Program-made: the position numbers and the translations under genes
Shown here: piece by piece, positions 1 through 8,193 of the stretch
Position numbering within the stretch: the first letter of the stretch is position 1
How the letters are laid out: every line of letters begins with the position of its first letter
The notes under the pieces: generated by a model
Told to the model about the DNA's origin: nothing
Database searches by the model: none
What the model saw: the letters and a program-made list of their open reading frames with translations, nothing else
DNA from: Nocardioides sp. Root122
GTDB lineage: Bacteria > Actinomycetota > Actinomycetes > Propionibacteriales > Nocardioidaceae
Assembly (NCBI RefSeq): GCF_001425025.1
Contig: NZ_LMDE01000013.1
Span: 1-64,000 of the forward strand
Reading direction: 5' to 3'
Length of the DNA stretch: 64,000 nt

Positions 1-150
1 TGTCGATCCACCCGAGCGACCATGACCCCGCCCCGCACCCCGCCAGTCCCCACGATGGCGGGGCCACAGGCACGTCCGACAGCGTCCAGCGCGGCGCCGA
101 TGCTCGCTGGCGCTCGCACCTCGCCCAGCGGAGCGAGCGGACAGGCTGAG

Positions 151-222
151 GGGTCTCGTGACGGGACTTCGTCCCTCCTCGACCAACGAGCCCACCGAGA
201 CTCCGTCGCTCCTCGACCGACG
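151..222. repeat. Two diverged tandem copies of a short palindromic repeat
   Basis: A 25-bp unit occurs at 164-188 and again at 198-222, 34 bp apart; 21 of 25 positions agree. The shared core is CGTCSCTCCTCGACC. The first copy contains a small hairpin, GGGAC (163-167) and GTCCC (171-175). A separate 7-bp inverted pair, GCTCGCT (102-108) and AGCGAGC (132-138), lies just upstream. From memory, similar 'ggtcgaggagcgac' units are scattered between genes in Nocardioides-type genomes, so this looks like a dispersed REP-like repeat and not part of a gene. I see no gene in 1-233. Confidence 0.4.
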
Positions 223-233
223 CGGCAGGTGGG

Positions 234-722
234 TCAGCCCTGGTAGGGCGGGGCGACGCCCCAGCCCCAGCGAGGGGTCGGGGCGTGGGGGGCGGGCTGG
301 GCGCCGGGGCGGGAGTTCTCCATGGCGAGGCGGGTGCCCCACTCGAGGTAGCCGATGATGGCGGCGCGGAACTCCGGATCGGCGGGGAGGTCGGCCTCGT
401 CGGCAGCGAGGCTCATGGTCGCGGCGAAGCGGTGCCGCTGGGCAGGCGTGATGTCGAGACCGAGATGGTGGCGGAGCATCGACTCGTAGCCGCCATGCCG
501 CTCGGTGTACGTCGTCGGCCCGCCGAGCACCTCTGCCCACCAGTCGGCCACGTGGGAGCGGTGGCGCTCAGAGACCCCGCCCGGGAAGAAGCCGGAGAGC
601 TCCTCGTCGGCCTCGACCCGGTCGTAGAAGCGGTCGATCATCCGGCGCAGCGGGTCCAGGCCGCCCGCCCAGTCGTACAGCGTCGGCAGCCCGGGCTCGT
701 CCACTCCACTCATGGACTCCAT
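234..722 (-). CDS. Group II truncated haemoglobin-like protein
   Basis: A small 2-over-2 globin of 162 residues that binds haem and O2; family roles are oxygen handling and peroxide or NO chemistry in the cytoplasm. The globin region spans about residues 14-130. Diagnostic patches are LYDWAGG, HVADWWAEVLGG, the proximal-histidine segment LRHHLGL (His86 by alignment with family members) and EFRAAIIGYLEWGTRLA. The extra proline-rich C-terminus is not typical. ATG 722 and ATG 713 are both possible starts, and neither has a strong ribosome binding site. It is the last gene of a minus-strand run below the secreted protein at 767-2158. The family call is firm; the exact reaction is not known. Confidence 0.85.
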   Translation of the reverse strand: MESMSGVDEPGLPTLYDWAGGLDPLRRMIDRFYDRVEADEELSGFFPGGVSERHRSHVADWWAEVLGGPTTYTERHGGYESMLRHHLGLDITPAQRHRFAATMSLAADEADLPADPEFRAAIIGYLEWGTRLAMENSRPGAQPAPHAPTPRWGWGVAPPYQG

Positions 723-766
723 GGTGACCCGGTCCCCGGACCACCGCACACGACTTTCCGCAGACC

Positions 767-2158
767 TCAGTAACGCAGTCCGCGCCGCCCGAGGGCGGCG
801 GGACGGGAGGCGCCCGCCCACGGCAGGACGGCGTACTGCACGAGGGGTGAGTCGAGGAAGTAGCTCGTCATCCGCCCGATCGTGATGCCGGCGGCGTCGG
901 TGCCCGCGGTGACGGCGACGGTCGTGTGGGCCGGCTGCGTCCACGACACCTGCTCCTGGTCGCGCAGGCGCCCCCTGGCGCCCAGGGCAAACGAGGTGGC
1001 CGTGACCGTGGAGGTGTCCACACCGCGTTGCCGGCCGGTGCGCGCAACGACACCGTGGCCGTCCGCGGCGACCGACAGGTCCAAGGTGTCGCCCGGCACG
1101 ACGGACTGGTCGAGCGAGCTGGCCGCACCCAGCCGGATCGCCGACGGCTGACGCCGCGAGGGGGCCCACGTCGCGAGCCACGGCCGCACCGAGCGCCGGT
1201 CGCCCACGGCGAGCCAGCTCGCGGCACCCACGCCTGCCTGCGTGGTCGCGGCCGACACGTCGAGAACGTCACGGCTCCACCGGGCCGGGGACCACGTCCG
1301 CGGCTTCCTCGGGGTGCCGGACAGCACGAGGACGCGGTCGGCACGACCGTTGAGCCTCCCGGTGGAGCGGGACTGCACGACGGCGGCGACGATGCGACCG
1401 CCCGCCATGTCGATGCGCCCGGGCGCGATCCCTCCGTCCGGGTAGGCCTGCCGGTGGCGCACGGTCCAGCGACCCCGTGCGTCGCTGTAGGTCTCGATGC
1501 GCATCCGCCCGCCGAACCAGTAGCCGGGCTCGTCCTCGAACCCCGATCCGCGCAGCGTGACCACGTCGCCGGAGTCGTCGATCGCCGCGACGAGGTCGTC
1601 GCCGGTCAGCCCGAGCTCGGGACGTCGGAGGTCACGCCACCCGAGGTCGGCGTGGTAGCTGGTCACGTGGTGCGGACGGCCGTACTGGCTGTTGCTGGCG
1701 AAGACGACGTGCTGCCCCTGCGGGGAGTAGTCGAGCGAGGCCAGCGTCCCCTCGGACTGGACGCGCCACACCCACCCGTCGTCGCCGGTCCACACCAGCT
1801 CGGCGAGCCGCGTGGGCGGGTCCTCGAACCCCGTCGTCTGCCGGCACTCCACGGCCACGGCGAGGTTGCCCAGCGATGTCACCGCCTCGACCGGGCGGCA
1901 GCCCTCGGCGCCCTCGACGGTCATCACCTCGGTGCGCGGGCCGTCGCTGCCGGCGACCACGCGCTGGTCGTAGACGGTCGCCTCGTCCGGCCCCCCGATG
2001 CTGATCAGGGCCACGGTCTGCTCGTCCAGCGGGACCGCCAGGGCGTGGTCGCCCGCCTCGCGCGGCGCGCTCCAGTCGGCTGCGACGGCCGTGGTCGGTG
2101 CGACGAGGGTCGACACCGCGGCCGCAGCCGCTGCCAGGAGGGAGCACGACCGGCGCAC
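767..2158 (-). CDS. Secreted protein of unknown function, possibly beta-propeller
   Basis: 463 residues with a Sec-type signal peptide (MRRS, then an Ala-rich core ending near TAVAA at about 26). The rest is beta-rich with repeated short W/D-containing blades such as LASLDYSPQGQHVVFAS, reminiscent of TolB or LpqB-like propellers, but I recognise no specific family. The GTG start at 2158 is 3 bp below the stop of the PucR gene and has GGAG in that stop region, so translation is probably coupled to pucR. No catalytic motif is visible. Confidence 0.6.
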   Translation of the reverse strand: MRRSCSLLAAAAAAVSTLVAPTTAVAADWSAPREAGDHALAVPLDEQTVALISIGGPDEATVYDQRVVAGSDGPRTEVMTVEGAEGCRPVEAVTSLGNLAVAVECRQTTGFEDPPTRLAELVWTGDDGWVWRVQSEGTLASLDYSPQGQHVVFASNSQYGRPHHVTSYHADLGWRDLRRPELGLTGDDLVAAIDDSGDVVTLRGSGFEDEPGYWFGGRMRIETYSDARGRWTVRHRQAYPDGGIAPGRIDMAGGRIVAAVVQSRSTGRLNGRADRVLVLSGTPRKPRTWSPARWSRDVLDVSAATTQAGVGAASWLAVGDRRSVRPWLATWAPSRRQPSAIRLGAASSLDQSVVPGDTLDLSVAADGHGVVARTGRQRGVDTSTVTATSFALGARGRLRDQEQVSWTQPAHTTVAVTAGTDAAGITIGRMTSYFLDSPLVQYAVLPWAGASRPAALGRRGLRY

Positions 2159-2161
2159 GGC

Positions 2162-3433
2162 CTACTCCGCGATCTCGAGCGCCCGCAGGGCGACCGCGAC
2201 GTCGAGGCGCAGGTGGGGATCGGTGGCGACGGGTCCGAGCAGCCGCTGCAGCTTGCCCACGCGGTAGCGCATCGTGTTGTAGTGGAAGAACTGGGCGCGC
2301 GCCGCCTCCGCCACGTTGAAGTTGGTGTCGAGCAGCACCTGCAGCGTCTCGCGGAGGTCGGCCGCCTCGGGGGTGCGCTCCGCGAGCGGTCCGAGCACGT
2401 CCCTGGCGAACGCCGACAGCTCGGCGCCGTCGGGCACGAGCGCGAGCAGCCGGTGCAGGCCGAGCTGGTCGAAGCGCGTCACCGACCCGCCCCCGTGCAC
2501 GCGCCGACCGATCTCGACGGCGCGCTGGGCCTGCCGGAAGGCCTCGGGGAGCTCACCGAGGTCGTGCGCGATCCGGCTGACCCCGGCGGAGAACGCGATC
2601 CGGCCGCCGCCCCGGTCGCCGCGCACGCCCTCGATCATCCGGTCCACGGCCGCGTGGCCGGCGGCGACGCCCTGCTCCGGGTCGACCGGCACGAGCGTGA
2701 CCACCTCGCGGCTGAAGGCGACGGAGGCGATGCTGCGGTCCGTGCTGGCGGCCACCTGTCGCCACGCCCCGGCGAAGCGGTCGTGCCAGGCCCGGCGATT
2801 CTCGGCCGGGCCCTGAGCGGCGACCGCGTCGGGCTCGAGCACGGCCACGACGACCATCACCGGGCGACCGAGCTGCCAGCCGAAGGCGCGCGCGTGCTCG
2901 GCGACGTCATCGTCCTCCTCGCCCGCACGCCCGAGGAACACGTCGCGCAGGAAGTCGCCCTGGTACTTGTTCTCGACCGCGGTGATCGCCTCCACGCGCG
3001 TCACCAGCAGCGCGGCCACGATGGCGGCGCGCTCCAGGGCCTGCACGTCGGAGGCGTGGATCGTGCCGTCGGTCCGGAGCGCGACCAGGCGGGCCAGGTC
3101 GACACCGGCGGCGACGACGCGTCGGATCAGCGCCTCGCCCTGCCCCACGGCGGTGCCCTGCGGGTCGATCCGCTCCACGCGGACACGGCCGGTGGGATCG
3201 AGCAGGTCGGCGGTGGCGAAGGCCTCGCGGTGCACGTCGTCGAGGTGGGCGGCGCGCTCGCGGCCGTCGGTGGAGGTGAACACGACGCCGCAGCCGAGGG
3301 CGTCGCTCACGGCCTCCGCGATCGCAGCGAGGTCGCCGCCCTCGAGGACGATGTGCGTGAGCGCGGTGTGGAGCGCGTCGGCGCGCTCGAGCGCGGCGAC
3401 CCTCTCCGGATCGCTTATCAAGTCTTGGCCCAC
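2162..3433 (-). CDS. PucR/CdaR-family transcriptional regulator
   Basis: A 423-residue one-component regulator. Residues about 360-423 are the PucR C-terminal helix-turn-helix (LRETLQVLLDTNFNVAEAA, then NTMRYRVGKLQRLLG); the central region resembles the GGDEF-like domain of CdaR/PucR proteins. It starts with GTG 3433, with AAGGA 8 nt upstream. It is divergent from the DUF2877-FdrA-DUF1116 cluster across 65 bp. PucR-type proteins commonly control purine or allantoin breakdown, so it is the likely activator of the neighbouring cluster. The target is inferred from context only. Confidence 0.85.
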   Translation of the reverse strand: MGQDLISDPERVAALERADALHTALTHIVLEGGDLAAIAEAVSDALGCGVVFTSTDGRERAAHLDDVHREAFATADLLDPTGRVRVERIDPQGTAVGQGEALIRRVVAAGVDLARLVALRTDGTIHASDVQALERAAIVAALLVTRVEAITAVENKYQGDFLRDVFLGRAGEEDDDVAEHARAFGWQLGRPVMVVVAVLEPDAVAAQGPAENRRAWHDRFAGAWRQVAASTDRSIASVAFSREVVTLVPVDPEQGVAAGHAAVDRMIEGVRGDRGGGRIAFSAGVSRIAHDLGELPEAFRQAQRAVEIGRRVHGGGSVTRFDQLGLHRLLALVPDGAELSAFARDVLGPLAERTPEAADLRETLQVLLDTNFNVAEAARAQFFHYNTMRYRVGKLQRLLGPVATDPHLRLDVAVALRALEIAE

Positions 3434-3485
3434 TTCATGTCCTTCGTTGTCAGGAACTCACATTCGCGAGTGTGCCACGAGCCGT

Positions 3486-3491
3486 TAGCGT
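3486..3491 (+). promoter_or_regulatory. -10 hexamer TAGCGT, predicted leaderless start
   Basis: TAGCGT is followed by 7 nt and then ATG 3499. No ribosome binding site lies at usable distance (GGGGA directly abuts the ATG). This is the arrangement expected of leaderless mRNAs in actinobacteria. Confidence 0.5.
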
Positions 3492-3498
3492 CTGGGGA

Positions 3499-4263
3499 AT
3501 GATCCCCGTGGCTGCACCGCTCCGTGTGCAGTCGCGACTCGCCGCCGCGGCCGACGGACCACGGCCCGTCCTGCACGCGAGCACGACGGCGCTCTACGTC
3601 GACCTCGACGGATGGTGCCTCGGGCTGGTGTCGGCCACCGCGACGCGCGTGCCCTGCGCCCTGTGGTCCACGCTGCCCGACCTCGCACCGCTGGCCGGGC
3701 GCCCCGTGGCCGTCCGGGACGGGACGCTCCTCGTCGGCGACGAGCCGGTCCGGATCGGCCGCGTGGTCGACCCGCGCGCGACCACGGTCGCACCCCGGGC
3801 GTCGTACGACCCGGCGACGACGGCGCACGTGACGTCCGACCTGGACCTCCCCGCCGACGGTCGGCTGACGGCCGCCCACGTCGACCGGCTCGTGGGCCGC
3901 GGGCCCGGCCTGACGCCGCTCGGCGACGACGTCCTCGCCGGCTGGTTGGCCACGCGCGCCGCGCTGGGTCGTCCGGACCCGACGCTCGCCGACGCTGTCC
4001 GCCACCGTCTCGGCGCGACCACCCTGCTCTCGGCCACCCTGCTCGACTGCGCGACCCGCGGCGAGGTGCTCCCCCAGCTCGGTGCGTGGCTGGCCGAGCC
4101 CACCACCAGCGCCGTGGGGGCCCTGCTGGCCGTGGGCGCCACGTCGGGCGCGGGCCTCCTCGCCGGCGCGGGCCTGGCCCTGACGTCCCTGACCAGCGAC
4201 ACCGACCGCACCACCCACACAGACACAGACACCGACACCGAACAGGCCTGGAGGGCTGCATGA
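3499..4263 (+). CDS. DUF2877 protein, AllH-like oxamate carbamoyltransferase subunit
   Basis: 254 residues. The C-terminal half carries the DUF2877 hallmark GLTPLGDDVLAGWLATR, followed by ALLLAVGATSG-like helices. In E. coli the homologue YlbF (renamed AllH) acts with FdrA (AllF) and YlbE (AllG) as oxamate carbamoyltransferase in anaerobic allantoin breakdown; all three partners are present here in the order H-F-G with ATGA overlaps. The last residues are a low-complexity Thr/Asp tail encoded by an ACAGAC/ACCGAC microrepeat at about 4218-4240, unlike the family core and probably recent expansion. The ATG at 3499 is chosen over GTG 3472 because of the promoter spacing. Confidence 0.8.
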   Translation: MIPVAAPLRVQSRLAAAADGPRPVLHASTTALYVDLDGWCLGLVSATATRVPCALWSTLPDLAPLAGRPVAVRDGTLLVGDEPVRIGRVVDPRATTVAPRASYDPATTAHVTSDLDLPADGRLTAAHVDRLVGRGPGLTPLGDDVLAGWLATRAALGRPDPTLADAVRHRLGATTLLSATLLDCATRGEVLPQLGAWLAEPTTSAVGALLAVGATSGAGLLAGAGLALTSLTSDTDRTTHTDTDTDTEQAWRAA

Positions 4264-5768
4264 AGGACCACGTCGAGCTACGGAGCGGCGCCTACGCCGA
4301 CTCGGTGACCCTGCTCCAGGTGAGCCGGGCGGTGCAGGCCGCGCCCGGCGTGGTGGCCGCCCAGGTGGCGATGGCCACCGGCCTCAACCTCGAGGTGCTC
4401 GAGGGGATGGGCTTCGACATCCCCGAGTCCTCCCCCAACGACATGGTCGTCGCGCTCCGCCTCGACGACGACGCCGACGTCGCGACCGCACTGGCCGCCG
4501 TCGACGCCGCGCTCGCGCCGACCCGCCCGGCGTCGGGCGACACCACGGTCGCACCGCCGCGCACCACGGGCTCCGCGCTGCGCCGTACGGGTCCGGGCGC
4601 GGTCGCGCTCGTCTCCGTCCCGGGCGCCAGCGCCACGGTCGAGGCGATGGACGCGCTCGAGGCCGGCCACGACGTGATGGTCTTCAGCGACAACGTGCCG
4701 GTGGCCGAGGAGGTCGCCCTCAAGACGTACGCCGCCTCGCGCGGCGCGCTGGTCATGGGGCCCGACTGCGGCACCGCGGTCATCGACGGCGTCGGCCTCG
4801 GCTTCGCCAACGCGGTCCGTCCGGGGCGCATCGGCATCGTCGCCGCGTCCGGCACCGGCTGCCAGCAGCTGCTCGCGCTGCTGCACCACGCCGGCGCCGA
4901 CCTGGCCGCCCGGGGACACGACGGCGTCGGCGTACGTCACGCCCTCGGCGTGGGCGGGCGCGACCTGTCCGCCGCCGTCGGCGGCACGTCGACGCGGGAG
5001 GCGCTGCGTCGCCTCGACGCGGACGCCGACGTCGATCTCGTCGTGGTGGTCTCCAAGCCTCCGGCACCGGAGGTCGCGGAGGCACTCGCGAAGGACGCGG
5101 ACGCCCTCGACACCCCGGTCGAGCTGGGCCTGCTCGGCCGCGGCCAGCGCGACCTCACGGCCGTCGCCGAGGCCGTGCTCGCACGCCTGGGCCACGAGGC
5201 CCCGCAGTGGCCGGTCCACGGCGCCGACAACACCGGCGGAGCCACCGGTCCCCTGCTGCGCGGCCTCTTCGTCGGCGGCACGCTCTGCGACGAGTCGATG
5301 CTGATGGCCACCGAGGCACTCGGCCCCATCCGCAGCAACATCCCGCTCTCCGACGACCTCGCCCTCGGCGACGAGCTGCTGGTCGACGACCACACCATGG
5401 TCGACTTCGGCGACGACGCGCTCACCCAGGGGCGCGCGCACCCGATGATCGACCCGACCCTGCGCAACGAGCAGCTCGCGCGCGCGGCCGCGGACCCGCA
5501 GACCGGCGTGATCCTCCTCGACCTCGTGCTCGGTCACGGCGCGGAGCCCGACCCGGCCGCGCTGCTCGCACCCGCCATCGCGGCGGCCCGCGCGGAGCGG
5601 GCGATCCCCGTGGTCGTCAGCCTCGTCGGCACCGACCTCGACCCGCAGGGCCTCGACGCGACCCGCGACGCCCTCGTCGCCGCCGGCGCCGAGGTCCACC
5701 TCTCCAACGCGTCGGCCACCCGCCGCGCCCTCGACCTGATCGCCCGCTTCGAAGGAGCCGCCCGATGA
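4260..5768 (+). CDS. fdrA: FdrA-family protein (AllF-like)
   Basis: 502 residues, slightly shorter than E. coli FdrA. It belongs to the succinyl-CoA-synthetase-like superfamily: the CoA/nucleotide-binding segment MGPDCGTAVIDGVGLGF followed by RIGIVAASGTGCQQL lies at about residues 165-205, and a second ligase-like half follows (LFVGGTLCDESM, later VDDHTMVDFGDD). ATG 4260 overlaps the previous stop (ATGA) and has GGAGG upstream. It is the probable core subunit of the oxamate carbamoyltransferase with its two neighbours. No carbamate kinase gene is next to it, so how carbamoyl phosphate would be used is not visible here. Confidence 0.85.
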   Translation: MKDHVELRSGAYADSVTLLQVSRAVQAAPGVVAAQVAMATGLNLEVLEGMGFDIPESSPNDMVVALRLDDDADVATALAAVDAALAPTRPASGDTTVAPPRTTGSALRRTGPGAVALVSVPGASATVEAMDALEAGHDVMVFSDNVPVAEEVALKTYAASRGALVMGPDCGTAVIDGVGLGFANAVRPGRIGIVAASGTGCQQLLALLHHAGADLAARGHDGVGVRHALGVGGRDLSAAVGGTSTREALRRLDADADVDLVVVVSKPPAPEVAEALAKDADALDTPVELGLLGRGQRDLTAVAEAVLARLGHEAPQWPVHGADNTGGATGPLLRGLFVGGTLCDESMLMATEALGPIRSNIPLSDDLALGDELLVDDHTMVDFGDDALTQGRAHPMIDPTLRNEQLARAAADPQTGVILLDLVLGHGAEPDPAALLAPAIAAARAERAIPVVVSLVGTDLDPQGLDATRDALVAAGAEVHLSNASATRRALDLIARFEGAAR

Positions 5769-7159
5769 CCGAGACCACCGTCGTCACCGTCGGCGCCGAC
5801 ATGTTCGCCGACTCCGTGGCCGGCCAGGCCGTCGGCGTCGAGCGCGTCGACTGGCGCCCACCGATGCCCGGCACCGAGCGCGACCTCGCCACCGTCGCCA
5901 CCGACCCGCGGCGCCCCGAGGCCAACCGGACGGCCGTCGAGGCGATGCTCGGCGTCACCGCCCACCTCGTCGACGTCGCCCCGGCGTCCGAGGTGCTCGG
6001 CCTCGAGCCCGGGCAGTTCCTGCACGCCGGCCCCCCGATCGAGTGGGACCGCGCCTCCGGTCCCCTGCGCGGCGCCCTCATGGGTGGCGCCGCGCTGGAG
6101 GGGCTGGTGGACGACCCGGAGGACGCCGTCGCCCTCTTCGAGTCGGGCAGCAGCGTGAGCCTCGAGCCGTGCCACCACCGCAGCGCCGTGGGCCCGATGG
6201 CCGGCGTCGTCACGCCGTCGATGTGGATGTGGGTCCTCGAGGACCGCGCCACCGGCAGGCGGACGTACTGCTCCCTCAACGAGGGGCTCGGCAAGGTGCT
6301 GCGCTACGGCGCCTACGGCCCGGAGGTGCTCACCCGGCTCCGATGGATGGGCGACGTGCTCGGCCCGCTGCTGCAGGCGGCGGTGCGCGGCACGGCAGAG
6401 GCGAGCGACGTCACCGGCATCCTCACCCAGATGCTGCAGATGGGCGACGAGGCGCACAACCGCAACCGCGCCGGCACCCTGATGCTGCTGCGCGACCTCT
6501 CCCCCGCGATGGTCGGCAGCCTGGAGAAGGGGCCGTTCGACGCCAAGGACGTGAGCGAGGCGCTGCGTTTCATCGGCGGCAACGACCACTTCTTCCTCAA
6601 CCTCGCGATGCCCGCCTGCAAGCTCGCCCTCGACGCCGGGCGCGACGTCCCGGGCTCGACGATGGTCGTGGCGATGGCCCGCAACGGCACCGACTTCGGC
6701 ATCCAGGTCTCGGGCACCGGAGACCAGTGGTTCACCGGCCCCGCCCAGGTCGCCGAGGGGCTCTTCCTGGGCGACTACGGTCCCGACGACGCCAACGCCG
6801 ACATCGGCGACTCGGCGATCACCGAGACCGCCGGCATCGGCGGCTTCGCGATGGCGACCGCTCCTGCGATCGTCCGCCTCGTCGGCGGCACCGTGCCCGA
6901 CGCCCTGGCCACCACCCGCCGCATGCACGAGATCACCCTCGCGGAGAACCCGCGCTGGTCCGTGCCGGTCCTGGAGTTCCAGGGCACGCCGACAGGCATC
7001 GACGTGACCAAGGTGTGCCGCACCGGGATCCTCCCGCAGATCAACACCGGCATGGCCGGACGGGTCGCGGGTGTCGGCCAGGTCGGCGCCGGCCTGGTCA
7101 CCCCGCCCGCGGAGATCTTCCCGAAGGCACTGGCCGCGCTCGCCGAGGCCGCGCGCTAG
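5765..7159 (+). CDS. DUF1116 protein, AllG-like oxamate carbamoyltransferase subunit
   Basis: 464 residues of the DUF1116/YlbE family, full length. Conserved patches include RRPEANRTAVEAML, LEPCHHRSAVGPMAGV, MGDEAHNRNRAGT and the near-C-terminal TGIDVTKVCRTGILPQINTG. ATG 5765 overlaps the fdrA stop (ATGA), with GAAGGAG about 8 nt upstream. With DUF2877 and FdrA it completes the three-gene set. The function is assigned from the E. coli set and not from any catalytic motif I can see. Confidence 0.85.
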   Translation: MTETTVVTVGADMFADSVAGQAVGVERVDWRPPMPGTERDLATVATDPRRPEANRTAVEAMLGVTAHLVDVAPASEVLGLEPGQFLHAGPPIEWDRASGPLRGALMGGAALEGLVDDPEDAVALFESGSSVSLEPCHHRSAVGPMAGVVTPSMWMWVLEDRATGRRTYCSLNEGLGKVLRYGAYGPEVLTRLRWMGDVLGPLLQAAVRGTAEASDVTGILTQMLQMGDEAHNRNRAGTLMLLRDLSPAMVGSLEKGPFDAKDVSEALRFIGGNDHFFLNLAMPACKLALDAGRDVPGSTMVVAMARNGTDFGIQVSGTGDQWFTGPAQVAEGLFLGDYGPDDANADIGDSAITETAGIGGFAMATAPAIVRLVGGTVPDALATTRRMHEITLAENPRWSVPVLEFQGTPTGIDVTKVCRTGILPQINTGMAGRVAGVGQVGAGLVTPPAEIFPKALAALAEAAR

Positions 7160-7180
7160 GCGGGAGATCGGCCGCGAGGC

Positions 7181-7864
7181 CTACGCATCGGCGGGGCGCT
7201 CGTTGTAGACGCCCGCGAGCTCCTGGCCGGTCAGGTCCGCGATGGCGGTCATGATCCGGTCGGTGAGCTCGCGGCGCGCGCGCCCGGACGGTACGCCGTC
7301 GTAGTCCCCCGCGACGGTGATCGGCTCGCCGAAGCGGACGGTGACGTCGACCTTGGCGAGCCGGGGGCGGTTCGAGCCGACGGGCTGGATGTCCTGGGTG
7401 CCGACGAGGCCGACCGGGACCACCGGGCAGCCGGCGGTCAGCGCGAGGTGCGCCACCCCGGTGCGCCCGCGGTAGAGCCGCCCGTCGCGCGAGCGGGTGC
7501 CCTCGGGGTAGATCCCGAAGGCCTCGCCCTTGCGCAGCACCTCGAGCGCGGTGTCGAGGCTGGCGATCGCGGCCCTGGTGTCGTCGCGGTCGACCGGCAG
7601 CATGCCGAGCCCCTCGAACCAGGCCCGCGTGAGCGCCCCCTTCACGCCGGTGCCGGTGAAGTAGTCGGACTTGGCCAGGAAAGCGACCTTGCGCGGCACG
7701 ACCACCGGGATCACCACGCTGTCGAAGAACGACAGGTGGTTGCTGGCCACGATGACCGGGCCGGTCGTCGGCACGTGGTCCAGTCCCTCGACCTGTGGGC
7801 GCCACACGGCACGGGCGACCGGAGGGATGACGCCGTGCGCGACCGTGTAGAGCATGCGGGTCAT
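7181..7864 (-). CDS. 1-acyl-glycerol-3-phosphate acyltransferase (PlsC family)
   Basis: 227 residues. It transfers an acyl chain to lysophosphatidate or a related acceptor at the membrane. The catalytic HX4D motif is NHLSFFD (His43, Asp48), and the glycerol-phosphate-binding motif EGTRS is at about 121-125. The VAFLAKSDYF and MLPVDRDD blocks are also typical. ATG 7864 overlaps the stop of the upstream alkyltransferase-like gene (ATGA), so it is the last cistron of the MoxR operon. Confidence 0.88.
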   Translation of the reverse strand: MTRMLYTVAHGVIPPVARAVWRPQVEGLDHVPTTGPVIVASNHLSFFDSVVIPVVVPRKVAFLAKSDYFTGTGVKGALTRAWFEGLGMLPVDRDDTRAAIASLDTALEVLRKGEAFGIYPEGTRSRDGRLYRGRTGVAHLALTAGCPVVPVGLVGTQDIQPVGSNRPRLAKVDVTVRFGEPITVAGDYDGVPSGRARRELTDRIMTAIADLTGQELAGVYNERPADA

Positions 7865-8193
7865 TGTGCCTGCAACGTCGGGCGCCAGAACGCCCGTCCC
7901 AGGTCCACCGACCCGCTCGGCCGCAGCGGCGTGCCCTCCTCGAGGTAGGCCTGGCGCGCCTCGTCGTCGTGCGAAGGCGGCAGCGACCCGTTGGCGCGGA
8001 CCACGCGCCACCACGCCACCGCACCGCCGTGCTGCGCCATCACGTTGCCGACCAGCCGGGGACCGCCGCGGCCCAGCCGCTCGCCGACCACGTCCGCGAT
8101 GGCGCCGTACGTCGTCACCCGGCCGCGCGGGACCGACTCGGCGCACTGCAGCACCAGCTCGGCGTAGAGCTCGCGCTCCTCCTCCGTGGTCAT
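7861..8193 (-). CDS. Alkyltransferase-like (ATL) DNA repair protein
   Basis: 110 residues, matching the C-terminal DNA-binding domain of O6-alkylguanine-DNA alkyltransferases: GRVTTYGAIADVVG, then PRLVGNVMAQHGG. The active-site motif PCHRV is replaced by AWWRV, with Trp61 in the position of the alkyl-accepting Cys. ATL proteins flag O6-alkylguanine for nucleotide excision repair and do not reverse it. Many ATLs have PWHR; here the His is also a Trp. It overlaps both neighbours by ATGA and is an unexpected cargo in a MoxR operon. Confidence 0.8.
   Translation of the reverse strand: MTTEEERELYAELVLQCAESVPRGRVTTYGAIADVVGERLGRGGPRLVGNVMAQHGGAVAWWRVVRANGSLPPSHDDEARQAYLEEGTPLRPSGSVDLGRAFWRPTLQAQ

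Noticed and set aside
926..3502. 858-codon open frame on the plus strand
   Set aside because: It is antisense to the secreted protein and PucR genes; the product is Arg/Gly/Val-rich without domains, a by-product of high GC at third codon positions.
4218..4240. ACAGAC/ACCGAC microrepeat as possible CRISPR or regulatory repeat
   Set aside because: It is inside the DUF2877 reading frame, encodes a Thr/Asp tail and has no spacers.
7157..7200. GGCC-rich stretch between DUF1116 and PlsC ends as terminator
   Set aside because: The possible stem is only about 4-5 bp and interrupted; not convincing.
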